Shown here piece after piece: positions 36,646-48,819 of a DNA stretch of 64,000 bases. Under the pieces are notes generated by a model. The model did no database searches and was not told where the DNA came from. It worked only from the letters and a program-made list of their open reading frames with translations. The stretch is from Sequoia sempervirens (lineage: Eukaryota; Streptophyta; Pinopsida; Cupressales; Cupressaceae). The position numbers and the translations under genes were made by a program. Each line of letters begins with the position of its first letter. The first letter of the stretch is position 1. The stretch covers positions 703,601,360 through 703,665,359 of the forward strand of contig VDFB02270651.1 of assembly GCA_007258455.2 (NCBI GenBank), in the 5' to 3' direction.

Positions 36646-37394
36646 GTCAACCTCCCAAGCCCGCCCTCCTCATGGTTGGAGTTTTATTTTTTGTAGTCCA
36701 ACTTTGAAAGGCCATAACTCTTACTCAAAGCCTCTTTTATTCAAGCAATATTTTTTGATTTGGGGTAGGATTTTGTGCTCTTTGTAATGGTACAATTGGT
36801 TTTTGATTTTGGTGCCTATTTTTTTAGAAATTACAGATTCTCATAGGTGATTTTGAACCTTTCTCATTTTGGGAACTTTTGGGGATCTGTTTTCACTCCT
36901 ATGATAATATTTTTTGGTGTAATTTATTTTGAAAGTACATAAATTTTCATGTAAATTGTAGTGGTGTGATCAGATTAATCTCATTTTATCTAAATTTTAT
37001 AATTTGAGTTTGTGGCCAAACTTGGTATTTGTATGCAATAAGATCAATCCCACTTTGTTGTTTTTGGCTAGTGGCACTTGTAATCACATTGATCATAAAG
37101 TGCCAAGTTCATACATTACTAGGGGGATTCTTGATTGAGTAATTTGGGGGGAGGGTAATATTGTGGTGGTTGATTGATTTCTTTTCCTTGTGTGTCCTTG
37201 CAAGGAAATATCAAATTGAAATCCTCTCCATATAATTATGCTTCATGGAGAAAATAAGTATGGAATTATCCCACATGAATGGGTTATTTAGGCTATCTAA
37301 AAGAAACCATTTCTAAACCTATTGATGCTAGATAAAATACAAGATTGGAGATCGATCATGAGAGAACACTTGGATGCATATGTTCATTAGTATC

Positions 37395-37995
37395 TTTTGA
37401 TTTAAAATTTCATGTTGATTAGTCATGGAAAACACATAAGGAGGCTTGGGAGACTTTAGAAAAATTGTATGGTAAAGATGATAAGATTAGGGGATTTCAT
37501 ATTGATAATGATTTGATGAATACTGATCCTAAATGTTTTAACCACATCCAAGACTACATCTCCAAGATTAAGAAATTAAGAACATAACTTAAATATTGCA
37601 ATATTGATAAGGAGGATTTGCAATTGATTCTAAATTTATTATCCAAGCTTGTTTTGGACTATTCAATGTTTGTTTTTGGGTTTCATACCCATCAAATTTC
37701 TATGGGAGCATCATATTTTGATATGAAGTTTTATGACTTTAAAAATATTCTAATCCAAGATGAAGACAATTTAATTCAAATGGATATCATCATCTTCTAA
37801 GCCAAAAGAATTGGCAACAACTAAGCCAAAGGTACATAAAGAATCAGAGAATCTTGAAAAGAAGCAAAAGAAGAAAAATAAGAAAAAGAACAAGCTACAT
37901 AAATATTTTGAATCCTCTCCCTCTCAAGGAGAATCATCTAAGAAGGAGAAGCCTAAGTGTTCATATTTCAAGAAAATATGACCCATGATGAAAAC
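37395..37995 (+). pseudogene. Element E Copia gag (UBN2 type)
   Basis: The plus-strand reading SWKTHKEAWETLEKLYGKDD, HIDNDLMNTDPKCFNHIQDY and ISKIKKLRT, then DKEDLQLILNLLSKL, matches the UBN2 gag-polypeptide domain of Copia elements (AW..L...Y, Y..K...L). It runs into a lysine-rich linker (about 37,800-37,940) and a decayed zinc knuckle CSYFKKI with GHDEN-like bases at about 37,947-37,995. Several stops. Nothing after it resembles protease, integrase or RT, although 1.2 kb remains before the LTR. Confidence 0.75.
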
Positions 37996-39260
37996 TAATG
38001 TTATTCAATAATAGAGCCTAATAGAGCATTTAATGATGTTCTTTGTGTGCCTTTATTGTCAAGCAATATCCTTTCTATCTATCAGATCACACATGGTGGA
38101 GCAAGAAAGAATGTTAAATTCACATCAAATTCTATCATAATTTGGGATTTGCATAGCATAGATATAGTTGTATTTATGGATGTTGATCATAAATCTTGAG
38201 TCTACACATTAGCACATTTTTCTCCTTTTTTTCCTTCAATTGATGTACACAATAAGGAATCTAGTGTGGAAACTTTTGAGGAGATTCAGTATGGTCTTTT
38301 GAATCTTGGTATTCTTACATCTAATGAGGTTTTAGGGATATGTTTATATTTCATCTCCATCTATTGTTACTTCTAATAATAATAGTGTTTCTACATCCAT
38401 GAATTCTTGTGATTCAATTCAATAGATTATTCATAGTCTTCTAGATACATCTACTTGGGATGAGTACTTGATAGAAATTTCAAGTTGTTTTGGAAGTCCT
38501 ACTTTGTAGACTTGGAGGACATTGTTAAGGATAAAAATATCCTCTTTGATGTGACTTCATATGGAGTTTCATCATCTTCTTTAGATGTTGTGAGGGAGAA
38601 TTTTCACACTCTTGTTCCTTCTCTTCCTAATCATTTATCACAATTTGGCACTAGTGTGGAGACCTTTGATCAACATTTGGAGGAACCATTTTTTTCTTTA
38701 GATTATGTTCTACATCAATCTCCACTAGGTTATAGATTTCATCTTCTTTAGTGTGGCTTGGAACACTTGAATTGATTGTGGTATCTTTCAACATCGATAT
38801 GGGGACATGAGAAAAATTTAGAGACATCACACATCAACTTTTTTCCCTCATATTCCTTTTAGGAATGGGAAGATCTATCTTGCATATATTCTTGGTTTTG
38901 TTTCTTCCTAAGGGGATGAATGTTGTTCAATGTGATTAGATCATATTCAATATTCATGGTTGGGAATAAAATATCATTGAAGAAGACTCTACTTTGAGGG
39001 GGTTGCATGATATCTCTTCTTCTTCTCTCTTATGGGGGATACTTTTTCCTCACATTGATTCTTTTTCTTCTCATTCTTCATTGAGAGAATCATATTTTTT
39101 TTCTCTCCTTTGGGGAGGAGTTTTGTCCCACTTGATTTTCTCCTTTTCTTTGTTTGTGAGAGATTACATTCATACATGTGTAGCTAACATTTCCTAGTAT
39201 TCAGGAACCATACTTATATCTTTGCATCATTTGAATTCATTTACTTCTCCTTAAGTTACA

Positions 39261-39272
39261 CTTAAGGGTGGG
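39261..39272 (+). other. Element E polypurine tract
   Basis: CTTAAGGGTGGG immediately before the right LTR start TGTTGGTG. Confidence 0.75.
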
Positions 39273-40012
39273 TGTTGGTGTGAAAGAGGAATTTTACCTT
39301 GCTAGTTCATCACCTAGGTTATATTCACACTTGTTACTTAGTTTACTTAGAGTACACATATGATATTTATAAATTTATGTCTCAAATCATAAGATTAAGA
39401 CACATGTCATAATATTATGCAATCATATGTCCACCTTGTCCTATATAACCAAGGGGTTCCTTTGTAATTTCAATCAATTCATTATCATTGTATCATTTGA
39501 ATACTTTGATAAAATACAATTTTTCTCTCATAGATAATCTCTCTTATGTTGCAAGGTGTGCACCCTTGGTCTCCTTGTGTTGTGCAGTGCAGTGCTTGGG
39601 TTTGTGATATGGCTTAATTTCCTCTCATGGATTCATTAACTTTGGCAGTTGTATCGAGCATTAATAGGTCAATCTTTTGGTGCAATGAAAATGGTCTATG
39701 CAACAATTGGTAGTAGAGCCCGGGTCACAGGTTTGAACCCCTCGCTTGTGCTGGGGGGATTGTTGCAAGGTGTGCACCCTTCGTCTCCTTGTACTGTGCA
39801 GTGCAACGCTTGGGTTTGTGACATGGCTTAATTGCCTCCCATGGATTCATTAACTCTGGTGGTTGTATCATACATTAATAGGTCGATCTTTTGGTGTAAT
39901 GACAACTATTTATGCAACATCTTATGCTTTCATAGAAGTTTATAGATCTTGGGTGGCTACAATCTTTAGCCAAATACTGCATGGTGTAGAGTATTTTATA
40001 CCACCTCTTACA
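39273..40012 (+). repeat. Element E 3' LTR, interrupted by a TRIM
   Basis: Matches the 5' LTR on both sides of 39,547-39,919. The 5' LTR shows the empty site CTCTTGTGCTTTCATAG, against CTCTTA and TGCTTTCATAG flanking the insertion here. Confidence 0.85.
39547..39919 (+). mobile_element. TRIM: 373-bp miniature LTR retrotransposon
   Basis: Two 159-bp terminal repeats (39,547-39,705 and 39,761-39,919), both TGTTGCAAGG...ATGCAACA and about 87% identical (about 21 differences). They flank a 55-bp interior. The interior starts ATTGGTAGTAGAGCC, a variant of the tRNA-Met primer site, and ends with the polypurine run CTGGGGGGAT. Exact 5-bp duplications TCTTA lie at 39,542-39,546 and 39,920-39,924. 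It has no coding capacity, so it relied on proteins of another element. Confidence 0.9.
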
Positions 40013-40900
40013 TAAGTCTCTAGTTCCAAATCCCACTTGATGGCCTCTTTTAGGGTAGGTGGTTCAAAATCCTTGTCCATCCCCTTAAGAGATTTAGTTA
40101 ACCCTTTGATGAAAAACATAGTTGATCTTCTCTTTGTGATGTTTGACACCATCACTGAAAGCTTTTGAAAATTGGTACATAGTTCTCCACTAAAAAACAT
40201 TGTTTGAGCCAAGTATTATCTTTGAAATAAACTTCAATATCCTTTTGATAAAACCTCTCAATCAAAATTTCACATAATTCATCGTGTGAGGTGATGGATT
40301 CATGAACTTGAGGGATTAGATCATGATACCACCACTCATGTACAATGTACTCCAAATGCAAGGTGGAAAAATTGATTTATTCATATTTGATCATCGGTCT
40401 GAGGGAGTGTCTAGCTCCTATACATATGCATGAATCGAGCATCTATTAGATCCATGATAAGGAGAGAGTTTCAACTTCCCCAAAAATTGTTGTACATCTC
40501 TTTGAAAGGCTTGTGACCTAGGCTCATGTTTATAACCATTTCATGAATTTTTTTATGTTCATATAATTGGTGAGTGATATGGAACTTTAGAACTCCTCAA
40601 GTTGAGCTTTTTATTCTTCATGAAAAGCCCTTATATCATCCAAGAGCGAGTTCTAGCCTTTAGGCTATGGAGCCTCGACCTCCTTATGTATAAAGGTAGG
40701 TTATGTGGGTCTTGCAACTTAAACAAGAATAATACTTTGTGTGTGGATTTGAGTGGAATCTATATTCTTACCCTCAGAAGCACTTTCTTCACCTATCGAG
40801 TATCTATGCATATTCATATTACTCTCCATCTTGTGAATCAATTGTGCCATTATATTGATCATTAGATCAAACCTTCTTATAGCCTAACATTTAGGGTTGT
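40013..40900 (-). pseudogene. Chromovirus gag, N-terminal and core part
   Basis: Minus-strand fragments read in order. A methionine-rich start region (MNMHRYSIGEESASEGKN) lies near 40,790-40,830, then LGKLKLSPYHGSNRCSI-like sequence near 40,440-40,500. HEWWYHDLIPQ and FYQKDIEVYF are in the frame 40,152-40,361. FFIKGLTKSLKGMDKDFEPP and TLKEAIKWDLELET are in the frame 39,940-40,212. The FI.GL...L......P.TL.EAI..A..LE pattern is typical of plant Gypsy gag. It is cut at 40,012 by element E and resumes at 35,308. Confidence 0.75.
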
Positions 40901-40915
40901 TGTCTATGTTCATTC

Positions 40916-40936
40916 TCCTCTCTCTCTCTCTCTCTT
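40916..40936. repeat. CT microsatellite
   Basis: Short run of CT dinucleotides, about nine repeats. Confidence 0.8.
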
Positions 40937-41108
40937 CTATACTATTATATTCTACAAATTTTGTATGGGACAATTTAGTCTCTAATATCTCTATATATTG
41001 GATTTTTTTCTTGATCTCTCTTAAGTGATATCTAGTTTCTTTGTTAGTATGGTGTATAAAACTAAAACATACAAAGTTGAAATCTAAACATATAGGTTGG
41101 AAAAATCA

Positions 41109-41123
41109 CCAATTCTAATACCA
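41109..41123 (-). other. Chromovirus primer binding site
   Basis: On the minus strand TGGTATTAGAATTGG follows a CATTACA LTR terminus (plus TGTAATG at 41,125). It is a variant of the tRNA-Met site used by chromoviruses, in the right place upstream of gag. Confidence 0.55.
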
Positions 41124-41124
41124 T

Positions 41125-44048
41125 TGTAATGTTTCAGGCCAAAGTAATAATGTAAATTTAATTTTGAATTTATAAAAAAACTTATTAGTTGAATAACAAA
41201 ACTATCAAGTCATATTATTTAATCAAACATTAGACAACTCAAATTTGAATTACTATTTATACATCAACGATTTCATTACACTTTGATAAATAATGGATTG
41301 AAATAATGTTTGTTTTTGTGAGGCCCAACCTTGTCTTTAAATTGTGTGACACCTTGATAAGTTCAATTATTTTTGTTTGGTGAATAAATTGATGATTTAA
41401 CCCGATTCCATGTTTAATATTTTGATTTTATTAACTAGTTTAAATGATTATTGTGATAAATTCTCTCTAGTAAATGAAAATGGGAAAACTATTAAGAATG
41501 AATGTGAGTAAATAATATTTAGATTCTTGAACAAGTATCATATGAAGAATACACTTAGATCGATATGAGCTAGGGAATTTTGTGTACCTAACATTGGTTT
41601 GAATCTCGCTGACAAGTTTTATGTTACTTGGAAAATAATAATAGTCAGGAACAAAGTGGGACTTTGGGAAGATCAGGAAGAAGTTTCTAGAAGGATCACT
41701 AGCCAAGCATCATCGAGGTAAATTTAAATGACGACTTTAATCAATGAGGGGTATACTTGAGGTAAGATAATTTGAGGAAAAATTATATAAATTAGATATG
41801 AAATTGCATGATGAATTTTATTAGAGGGAAGAGTGTCCAAGAGTAAATTTAGCAGTGTAAATAAATTATTTAGTTAAGGTTAGGTTTTCATTATTATTTC
41901 ATGCATGCTTAAGATCTTTCATAGAGAAAAGAAATGAATATATGTGTATTATGATTTACTAACTATTGAATTTGATCTTATTAATATTTTGAATAGGTAT
42001 TTATTATATTTATAACTTAACATGCATTTGGAAAAATACACGTGAGAGTAATGTCTAGGGTAAAAAAAGGGAGAAAAATCTAGACTCAAGTTAAATATTT
42101 ATCTTTTGAAGTTTTAAATTTTGACCATATGTTCTAGGAGGTAGTTAAGGTTTTGTGTAAGCTTTAATTGTGTTTAGGGTCTAATGATTGGTAATTTAGT
42201 GTAAGCATGTTTTGTGGAGCCTTATTAAATTAAGTCAAGTGATTAAGGGCATAAGTATAATTAGAGTTTTGAAATCCTTAGTTAGGTCTTGAATTTCGAA
42301 TTGATTTTTAAAGTGGTCTTTTTAGGGTGTTGTTTGGTCAATTTTATTGATATTAGTGCAAAAATAGACCCCTAAGGTCTATACCTATGAAAGGGGAACC
42401 CTTTGGACATGTGACCTTGTAATTCAGGCATGATATGACTCTTCAAAAGTCCACTTGAAAGAGTGACGAATTTGAGTTTTTGAGAGTTGGAAGAAGTGAC
42501 TTCTCACTCTCCCACCACACTCCCCAAAGTTCATTAATAAACTTGGGAAGAGTACAATGCTTTCACATGTGTGAAACCACCTTGTAAGAGATGTTGGGTA
42601 GAGTGTCATTGTACATTCCCCATCTCCCCAAAAGTCTCACACATGTGTGAGAACTTGTGGGGATGTGTTGAAAGATCAAATGAGAGAGTGACAAATGTCT
42701 CTCTCATCCAAGTGAATTCAAGTTGAATTCCTATATATTTGGATGGAAGATAGGAAATGGATGCTACCCATTTCTCCTTTTTGAGAACTTTTCTTTGAAT
42801 TTGGAGTTTGGGAAAGAAGAGAAGAACAAAGTTGGAAGAGAAGCAAAGAGCTCTCTTAAAGGAAGAAGGTGTTCAAAGGGAAAAAATGTGGAAATAAGTA
42901 TTTTTCTCATTTCTATCAAATTTGTTTGAGTAAAAAATTTGTTGTTCTGTTATTTTGTTATGGCTTTCAAAACAAGTGGGAAATAGCCCAAGTTTTGGTG
43001 TATGTGAAATTAGAATTTGTTTGGTAAAAAGGGTAAATAGAAAATTGTAGATAAGATATTATTTTAGTCTTCCTACCAAGATCATTGGTAGTATTTTGTT
43101 TCTTGCCCGGGGGTATGGCTAGAGCTCAAGAGGCTTCATGATGCCATTATGGTAGGGTGGAGAGCAAGCCCAAATTAGTTGTGTCATTCTCGTTTTCACA
43201 AATGTTGGTTACAATATGAAATAGCTAGTATAATGTTGTGAAATTAAAGAACAAAAAGAGCAAGTCATGTCCATTGGTATACCTCTTTAAATTCTCATGT
43301 TTATATTCTCAAAAATGGAATGAAACAATTTCTTATTCAATGACATGAGATATGTTCCCAACTATCGTTTTGTAAATAGAAGGGATAATGGAGCCATAGA
43401 AATTTTAAAAGTCCTCATATTATATGACATAGATCGTGAAAGGATGTTGAGACCCTATCCTTGTATCTTTTCCCTCATGATTTTGCTTGTAGTAGAAATA
43501 TCTCTAGGTTGTGACAAGAATTAGACAATGATATTACTTTTGTTAAGGCAATTAGATTTAAATGAATATTGTGTCTCCTTTTGTATTCAATGAAGGAATG
43601 ATTTTTATTTAACCTTACAAGAAAGTTGTATTATTGTGAAGTTATTGTATGTGTTGAATATGGTTAATGATATCCTTCAATTATTATTAACAATATAAGT
43701 TTTCATTTGATATTTAGTCTTCTCCATAAATTTCTAAATTATTAGGAACCATATAATTGTATAAATCATTGAATATGAATAAAAATAATAATATTTGCAA
43801 CTTTTTTTTTTATAATTTCTAAATTTCAAATATTTGAGAATCATAGGTAGGACATTTGAACAAGTCTATTACATATATTTTTGAGTAAGGAATATGACCT
43901 TTTAGTTGAATAAAATATTGTTTACAAACTTTTTTTCCAAGTTCTTTATTTAAAGACAACTAATATATTGGTATAATATGTTTATTTTGGATAAATGGAA
44001 GAAAATCAATTATTGAAAATTGTAAAAGATTACTTTCTAAAATTGTAG

Positions 44049-44094
<46 letters not shown>

Positions 44095-44576
44095 CTTTAA
44101 ACAACTCTATATCTTTGGGGAAATATAATGTAAATTTCTAAATATGTATTAACCAACCAATAATTTTGATAAGAAAGCAAAAAACAACTCATATTACATA
44201 ATCATGACTAAGCTTTTCTTAAAAGCATTCCAAATTATTCCAAGTAAATCTATCAACCAGATTTAAAAAAAAGAGATTTTTAGGCAAATCATTTTGGATG
44301 AAAATAAATAACTATTATATACACATATTTATTTATCTATATTTCACAAATAATTCATTTACATAAATATATATTTCACAAGAGTGTGATTGTGATATTT
44401 TGATTTATTATAAAATGATAATAATAACAATAATAATAATAATAATAATATAATTCTCATACTTTTTATACCTTCTAAATAAAATAAGATAAAATTGCCG
44501 AATATTTAATATTTATTTACAAATTTTATATATAAAAAAAAGGGTGAATCACGTAGAATAATAAAAATTATTTATC
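41125..44576. other. LTR-like and unassigned sequence
   Basis: The first part should be the chromovirus 5' LTR, but I could not find its outer end. A TGTGACACC start near 41,346 and a TTGTGACA end near 43,512, with a plus-strand TATA-like CTATATATTT near 42,732, could be another large LTR; no matching target duplication supports it. A perfect 18-bp palindrome lies at 42,635-42,652. A TA microsatellite lies at 44,050-44,092 and an ATA-type repeat at 44,417-44,451. No genes seen. Confidence 0.35.
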
Positions 44577-46719
44577 ACTGTATGTCATGATCTCGCCTGT
44601 ACAAATCTACAGACCATCACAAAAATAAAATGAAATGAATATATATAAAAATAAAAATAATAATGAAAAAAGAAAATAACCCTGCATATATTTGTAGGAA
44701 GGTATTTAAAATGGTAGTGCAGGTTTGAATCGAGGTTTTCTTTAAAAAAAAGAGAAAGATAGTTAATATATGAGGGTTCTGGGTAAATAACCTGTAGTCA
44801 TCGCTTCACCACTATGTGGTGTTAAATAAAATAAAATTTAAAGCCCTCACTTTTGTGGATTTTAAACAATTTTTTGTGTGCAATGTAACATATTTATTTG
44901 ATAAAATGAATAGTGAAGACTCAGATAAGATTGTAGGTCTTCTACCAGTATGAACACTGGAGAGTATATGCGTAATATGATTGTCGGGATTTCCAATCTA
45001 TGCACACCATTAGAGTTACATAAATAAATACAAAAAAAATCTATATTTATTTTACACTTAAAAGAAAGAAAATGCATTTCTATTAAACTACAGATTTGTT
45101 CTGCCGAGACTGATATATAGGATTACTTAAAAAAAAAAATTGTGTGTGGTCATACTAAAACTTGAAACCCAATATAGATTCAGACATGGCTTGAATAGTG
45201 ATGAAAATGGTAAATTACCCACAAGCAAATACATTTTGTTGTTTTTCTCTTGCGAACCTGCAACATGGATGAATTTTGATGTTAGATGAGAGACGATTTA
45301 AAAACATAGTGGCTTAGTCCCTCAAAAAATAAAAAATAAATAAAAGAAGAAATAAACCTCAAAAAAGCATGGAAGTAGCCAGATTCAACCCATTTCCCTC
45401 AATGAGGTATTTTTGGTGTGGTCTTAGTCTAGGCGTTGATCCAAACCACCCTCAAATCTTCCTGTGAGTCTAATCGCTTACATCATTCCCTCAAACTTGC
45501 AAAATGGGAGACAAAGTATGAAGCATGCGATTTAGGGCTTCCTTTGGATGGCCTGTGCCCTAATATTTGTTACAACTTTTTTTCTTAACTTTGGCGCCTT
45601 AAGAAGATTTAAAATGGACCCCAAAATCTATTAAATAAATTGTATACTCTGTATTAAATGGATTGTATATTTTTAGTCACAATTAACAGGTGTAGGTGAA
45701 TAGAATAGTGTGGTAATAATAATATAAGTGACATAATTTACTTTAGGATTGCTACGTAACAAGATAAATGAGTTCATTATAAGATGTTGCAGTTAAAGGT
45801 TGTACGCTATAATAGTAAATCCATTGATACAACCATTATTCATATAATATTGGTATAAATGTAAGTGTAATCATGAGACTAAGTTAATGTTAATGAAGAT
45901 ATAAGGATTAGCATAACTATTAGTCACATTAACATTAATATAGGAAACAATAAAGAATAGATAATAACGATAAAAGTGTTGTGGTTAGAAGATGAAGGAG
46001 AATGATGAGAATAAATAATATTTTTATTAGCTAATTTAATTTTCATTAATAATCAAGTTATAATCACTATGTCTATCATAAATGCAAAATCTAGCATAGA
46101 GAGTAATAATATATTAGGGATATTACCTTAATTAAGTGTTATTAAATTAAAGTTGATAAGAAAAGGAAATTCTAGCATGTGAGATATATGATAATATATA
46201 AGTGTTACTATTTGTACCATCGATGATATGGGTTACTTCCTCTTATATAGAGAATATTATTGTTACCTGATTTTTAGCTTCAAACTGAAATCAAGTAACT
46301 TAGTGTTTATTCTTTTTGTGTTGTTTAAACATTTAAAAGATCAACCATAAGTTTGCTAGGTCAAGTCAATATGCTTGATAAAGATTATCAAATGAAATAG
46401 ATTACATTTTCATTCCAATGTTGCAATTACAAAAAATGAGAAAAGAGAATCATATGTATACAAATGTAATCTTGTATTGATAATCATGAAGTGTACATGT
46501 CCCTCACAAGACAAGGGATTAACTTTACTTATTCAATGAAAATAAAGAAACAGTCTATACATGAATAAGTAAAACACAATGTGCATATAAGAATGGAGAC
46601 CAGTCATTGCTTGAGAATGACTGGTTGTAAAGTTGCCCTCTTGCCCTGTTGCTGCTACCCCAAGTTGCTTGTGTCCTCCCCAACTCCGTAGTGCTCCTAG
46701 CTCCTGCATCTAGAAAAAC
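44577..46719. other. Unassigned AT-rich sequence ending in a possible Copia LTR
   Basis: No genes recognised. From about 46,240 the sequence could be a Copia-type LTR, because it ends AAAAACA at 46,720 directly before a decayed primer-site motif. The outer boundary was not found. Confidence 0.3.
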
Positions 46720-46721
46720 AA

Positions 46722-46733
46722 TGATATTAGAGC
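46722..46733 (+). other. Decayed Copia-type primer binding site
   Basis: TGATATTAGAGC differs from TGGTATCAGAGC only by G to A and C to T. It follows a CA dinucleotide, as expected after a 5' LTR. It is part of a short hairpin TAGAGCAATGCTCTA. Confidence 0.45.
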
Positions 46734-47949
46734 AATGCTCTAAGCAATGAAAGATCTCAATCCTTACATACACACCTACCTATGCATGTATAAACTGATC
46801 CATAAATGTATTAAATAAGCATGCAAGTTCCTTGGATGTACTAGAAAATAATGAAGTCATCAAACACATCCAAAATATGCATATATTTTTCTAACTTGTT
46901 TGCTTCATGTGCAAATTTAGGACAAGTCTGGTTACATTTCTGATTCAGATTAAATACATGTGGGGTAAATGTGGCTCCCACGAGGGTACATCTCATCATG
47001 ATTTGAAAGAAATAGGAAATTGAGCATCTTGATCAAAGATATACTTGTTATTAATGCATTAAATCAATATGGAATCACACCAGTTGATCAACTTTCATTA
47101 TCAGATTCAAAAGATGCATCAAGTTCAATTATGCATCTCTTAAATAATGAGAGAGAAATCCAGAGTATTGTCAGGTCCCTCTCACCTTGACCCTATTGGA
47201 CAACCACACATCACATAGGACAATGAGCTTTTAGGTTACCAACATAGGTGACATGTGTCTTTCCACTAGGATCAAAGTGAGGAGACAGTGTTAATTGTTG
47301 CACATGATTGAAGAGGTGAACAATTGTTGTGGAAATCAGGTAGAAAACATGTGGGGAAACAAGCATTGTTATGAAAAACATGAAGGTTGGAATAGTCTTA
47401 AATAAAAATACAAGGACAACAATAACAGATAAAATCATGATCTCATGCATATGGGTAGCAATCATGAATGTATGCTACATAATAGCAAGGGTAGTCATTA
47501 CCTTTATTAAGGGATCAAGTGAGCCATGTTTTCACTTTGGTAGTGAATAATAGAATATGAATAAGCCATGCAATGAAAAGTGCAGTCAACAAACAACAAG
47601 GAGCAGTGTAGTGATCCTTAACCCTACTTAAAGATCTAGAGAAGATATCATGAGGCCAAAATGAAAGGATAGTAAACGTGTTCATAAAGCAGAGAGATCA
47701 AAATGAGCACAGATGCAATGAGGGCATGATTATAACAGTATGCAAGTGTTCAAATTTTCATGAACTTGGCACATTGGCAGACTTGTAAGGATGGGGTGCA
47801 TTGATTTGAATAAATTTCATTAGCTTATTAAGGCATAGGTGTTGTGACAACTTACTTGTAGATGAACAGATGTTCCAACTAGCAAATGACAACTAACAAG
47901 ATGTAGTTGTTGGGGAGCAAAAGATAGTCATGTAAAGTAGGGGCCCTCA
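46734..47949. other. Unassigned sequence
   Basis: I see no gene, zinc knuckle or RT motif on either strand. The short frame at 47,211-47,465 has no recognisable motif. Confidence 0.35.
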
Positions 47950-48225
47950 TAGATGAACAAGGGTAGTCATTTTGAGTTAAGAGTTACAACAATCAAGTAC
48001 TACAACAATTGTCTTTCCATTTAGTACAAAAGGACTTCATTGCCCAGACTGGTAATCCCAATGGGAAGGGTATGGGTGGGGATTCAATGTATGAATTTCT
48101 TTATGGAGAACAAGTTTTTTTTTTTTTTTGGTGATGAGATTCATCTTGAGCTTAAGTATTCAAAAGTGGAACATTTCATGGCTATGCATAATAGAGAATA
48201 TTTGGTTCTAATTTGACAGATTTTG
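47950..48225 (+). pseudogene. Cyclophilin fragment, CYP59/PPIL4-like
   Basis: The plus strand reads IKYYNNCL, then after a one-base shift FHLVQKDFIAQTGNPNGKGM, GGDSMYEFLYGEQ and FGDEIHLELKYSK followed by AMHN. This matches the peptidyl-prolyl isomerase domain of the plant nuclear cyclophilin CYP59 class, whose members have FHTVQKDF, AQTGDPTGTG, GGDSIYKFLYG and DEIH.DLKHSK at these positions. A run of T at about 48,114-48,130 replaces codons between GEQ and FGDE. Only about 80 codons of the domain remain, and the RNA-recognition and zinc-knuckle parts are absent. It is a dead fragment of a host gene. Confidence 0.8.
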
Positions 48226-48819
48226 TCGTTGTAGTTGTGGGAAGTCCATTCATTTATAAAGGGATTTGGTTGGAGCATACACTAATAATGCAGGAAATGT
48301 TTCCTTTGTTGTTAGAATTTGGTGTGGATAATGATAAAGATATGCCATTAAGACTTGTAATAATGATGGAAACTCAAGTACCTATGGCATGACTTTACAG
48401 GTTTCAGGGAGTAGTAGTGGCTAGAGCCTAGCTTATAGAGCAACCTTATCTCCTATGCCCAAGCTCAACAATTGTAATGCTAGAGCATGTTATCAAACAT
48501 GCAATTGAATGGACTCAACAACTGATCACAGTTGCTCATCAATTGAAATTTCAAATTGGAAGTATCCAACATGTTGGGGTTAATGGATATGAGAATATCA
48601 TATTGAGAGTTACTGGCTTAGTAATATACAAATCATTGCATGAAGGAAAGGCATTTCCAGTTATCTTGCTACGAGCCATGTTTTAAAAAAAAAAAAACAA
48701 TTATTGCTCCCAACCTGACCTTCATTCAAAAGTATATTAAAGATGGAATACATGGGCCTCTTTTCCCTACTGGTAATATTAATATGATGAAAAAGGAAAT
48801 GTCACTAGTAAATGGAATG
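48226..48819 (+). other. Sequence between two host-gene fragments
   Basis: Open frames (such as 48,477-48,686) are present but I recognise no domain. The tract could be further host-gene sequence, intron sequence, or the body of an element that carried both fragments. Confidence 0.3.

Larger units (their letters stand above)
35309..40012 (+). mobile_element. Element E: Ty1/Copia-type, gag only
   Basis: LTRs of 364 bp (35,309-35,672) and 362 bp net (39,273-40,012 minus the TRIM and its duplication) start TGTTGGTGTGAAAG and end CTTACA. The flanks AAAGT (35,304-35,308) and TAAGT (40,013-40,017) differ at one base. The primer site TGGTATCAAAGC is the initiator-tRNA-Met type of Copia elements. 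The polypurine tract TTAAGGGTGGG precedes the right LTR. The only protein readable inside is a Copia gag. There is no integrase, RT or RNase H, so it resembles the gag-only terminal-repeat elements called TR-GAG. Confidence 0.85.

Noticed and set aside
39589..39606. 5S rRNA-like box (GTGCTTGGG) suggesting a Cassandra element
   Set aside because: Only about nine bases match the 5S internal promoter; the rest of the LTR does not resemble 5S rRNA.
39706..39742. tRNA-derived SINE (A-box-like TGGTAGTAGAGC and B-box-like GGTTTGAACCC)
   Set aside because: The equal 159-bp terminal repeats, polypurine tract and 5-bp target duplication fit a TRIM better; the A-box-like string doubles as the primer site.
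41346..43512. Solo LTR TGTGACACC...GGTTGTGACA
   Set aside because: No target duplication and no second copy in the window; kept only as a remark in the region entry.
44700..44735. tRNA or SINE around GCAGGTTTGAATCGAGG
   Set aside because: A B-box-like string is present, but no A box, cloverleaf pairing or SINE tail could be found nearby.
46555..46773. 72-codon minus-strand frame as a gene
   Set aside because: It overlaps the probable LTR end and decayed primer site on the other strand and has no domain.
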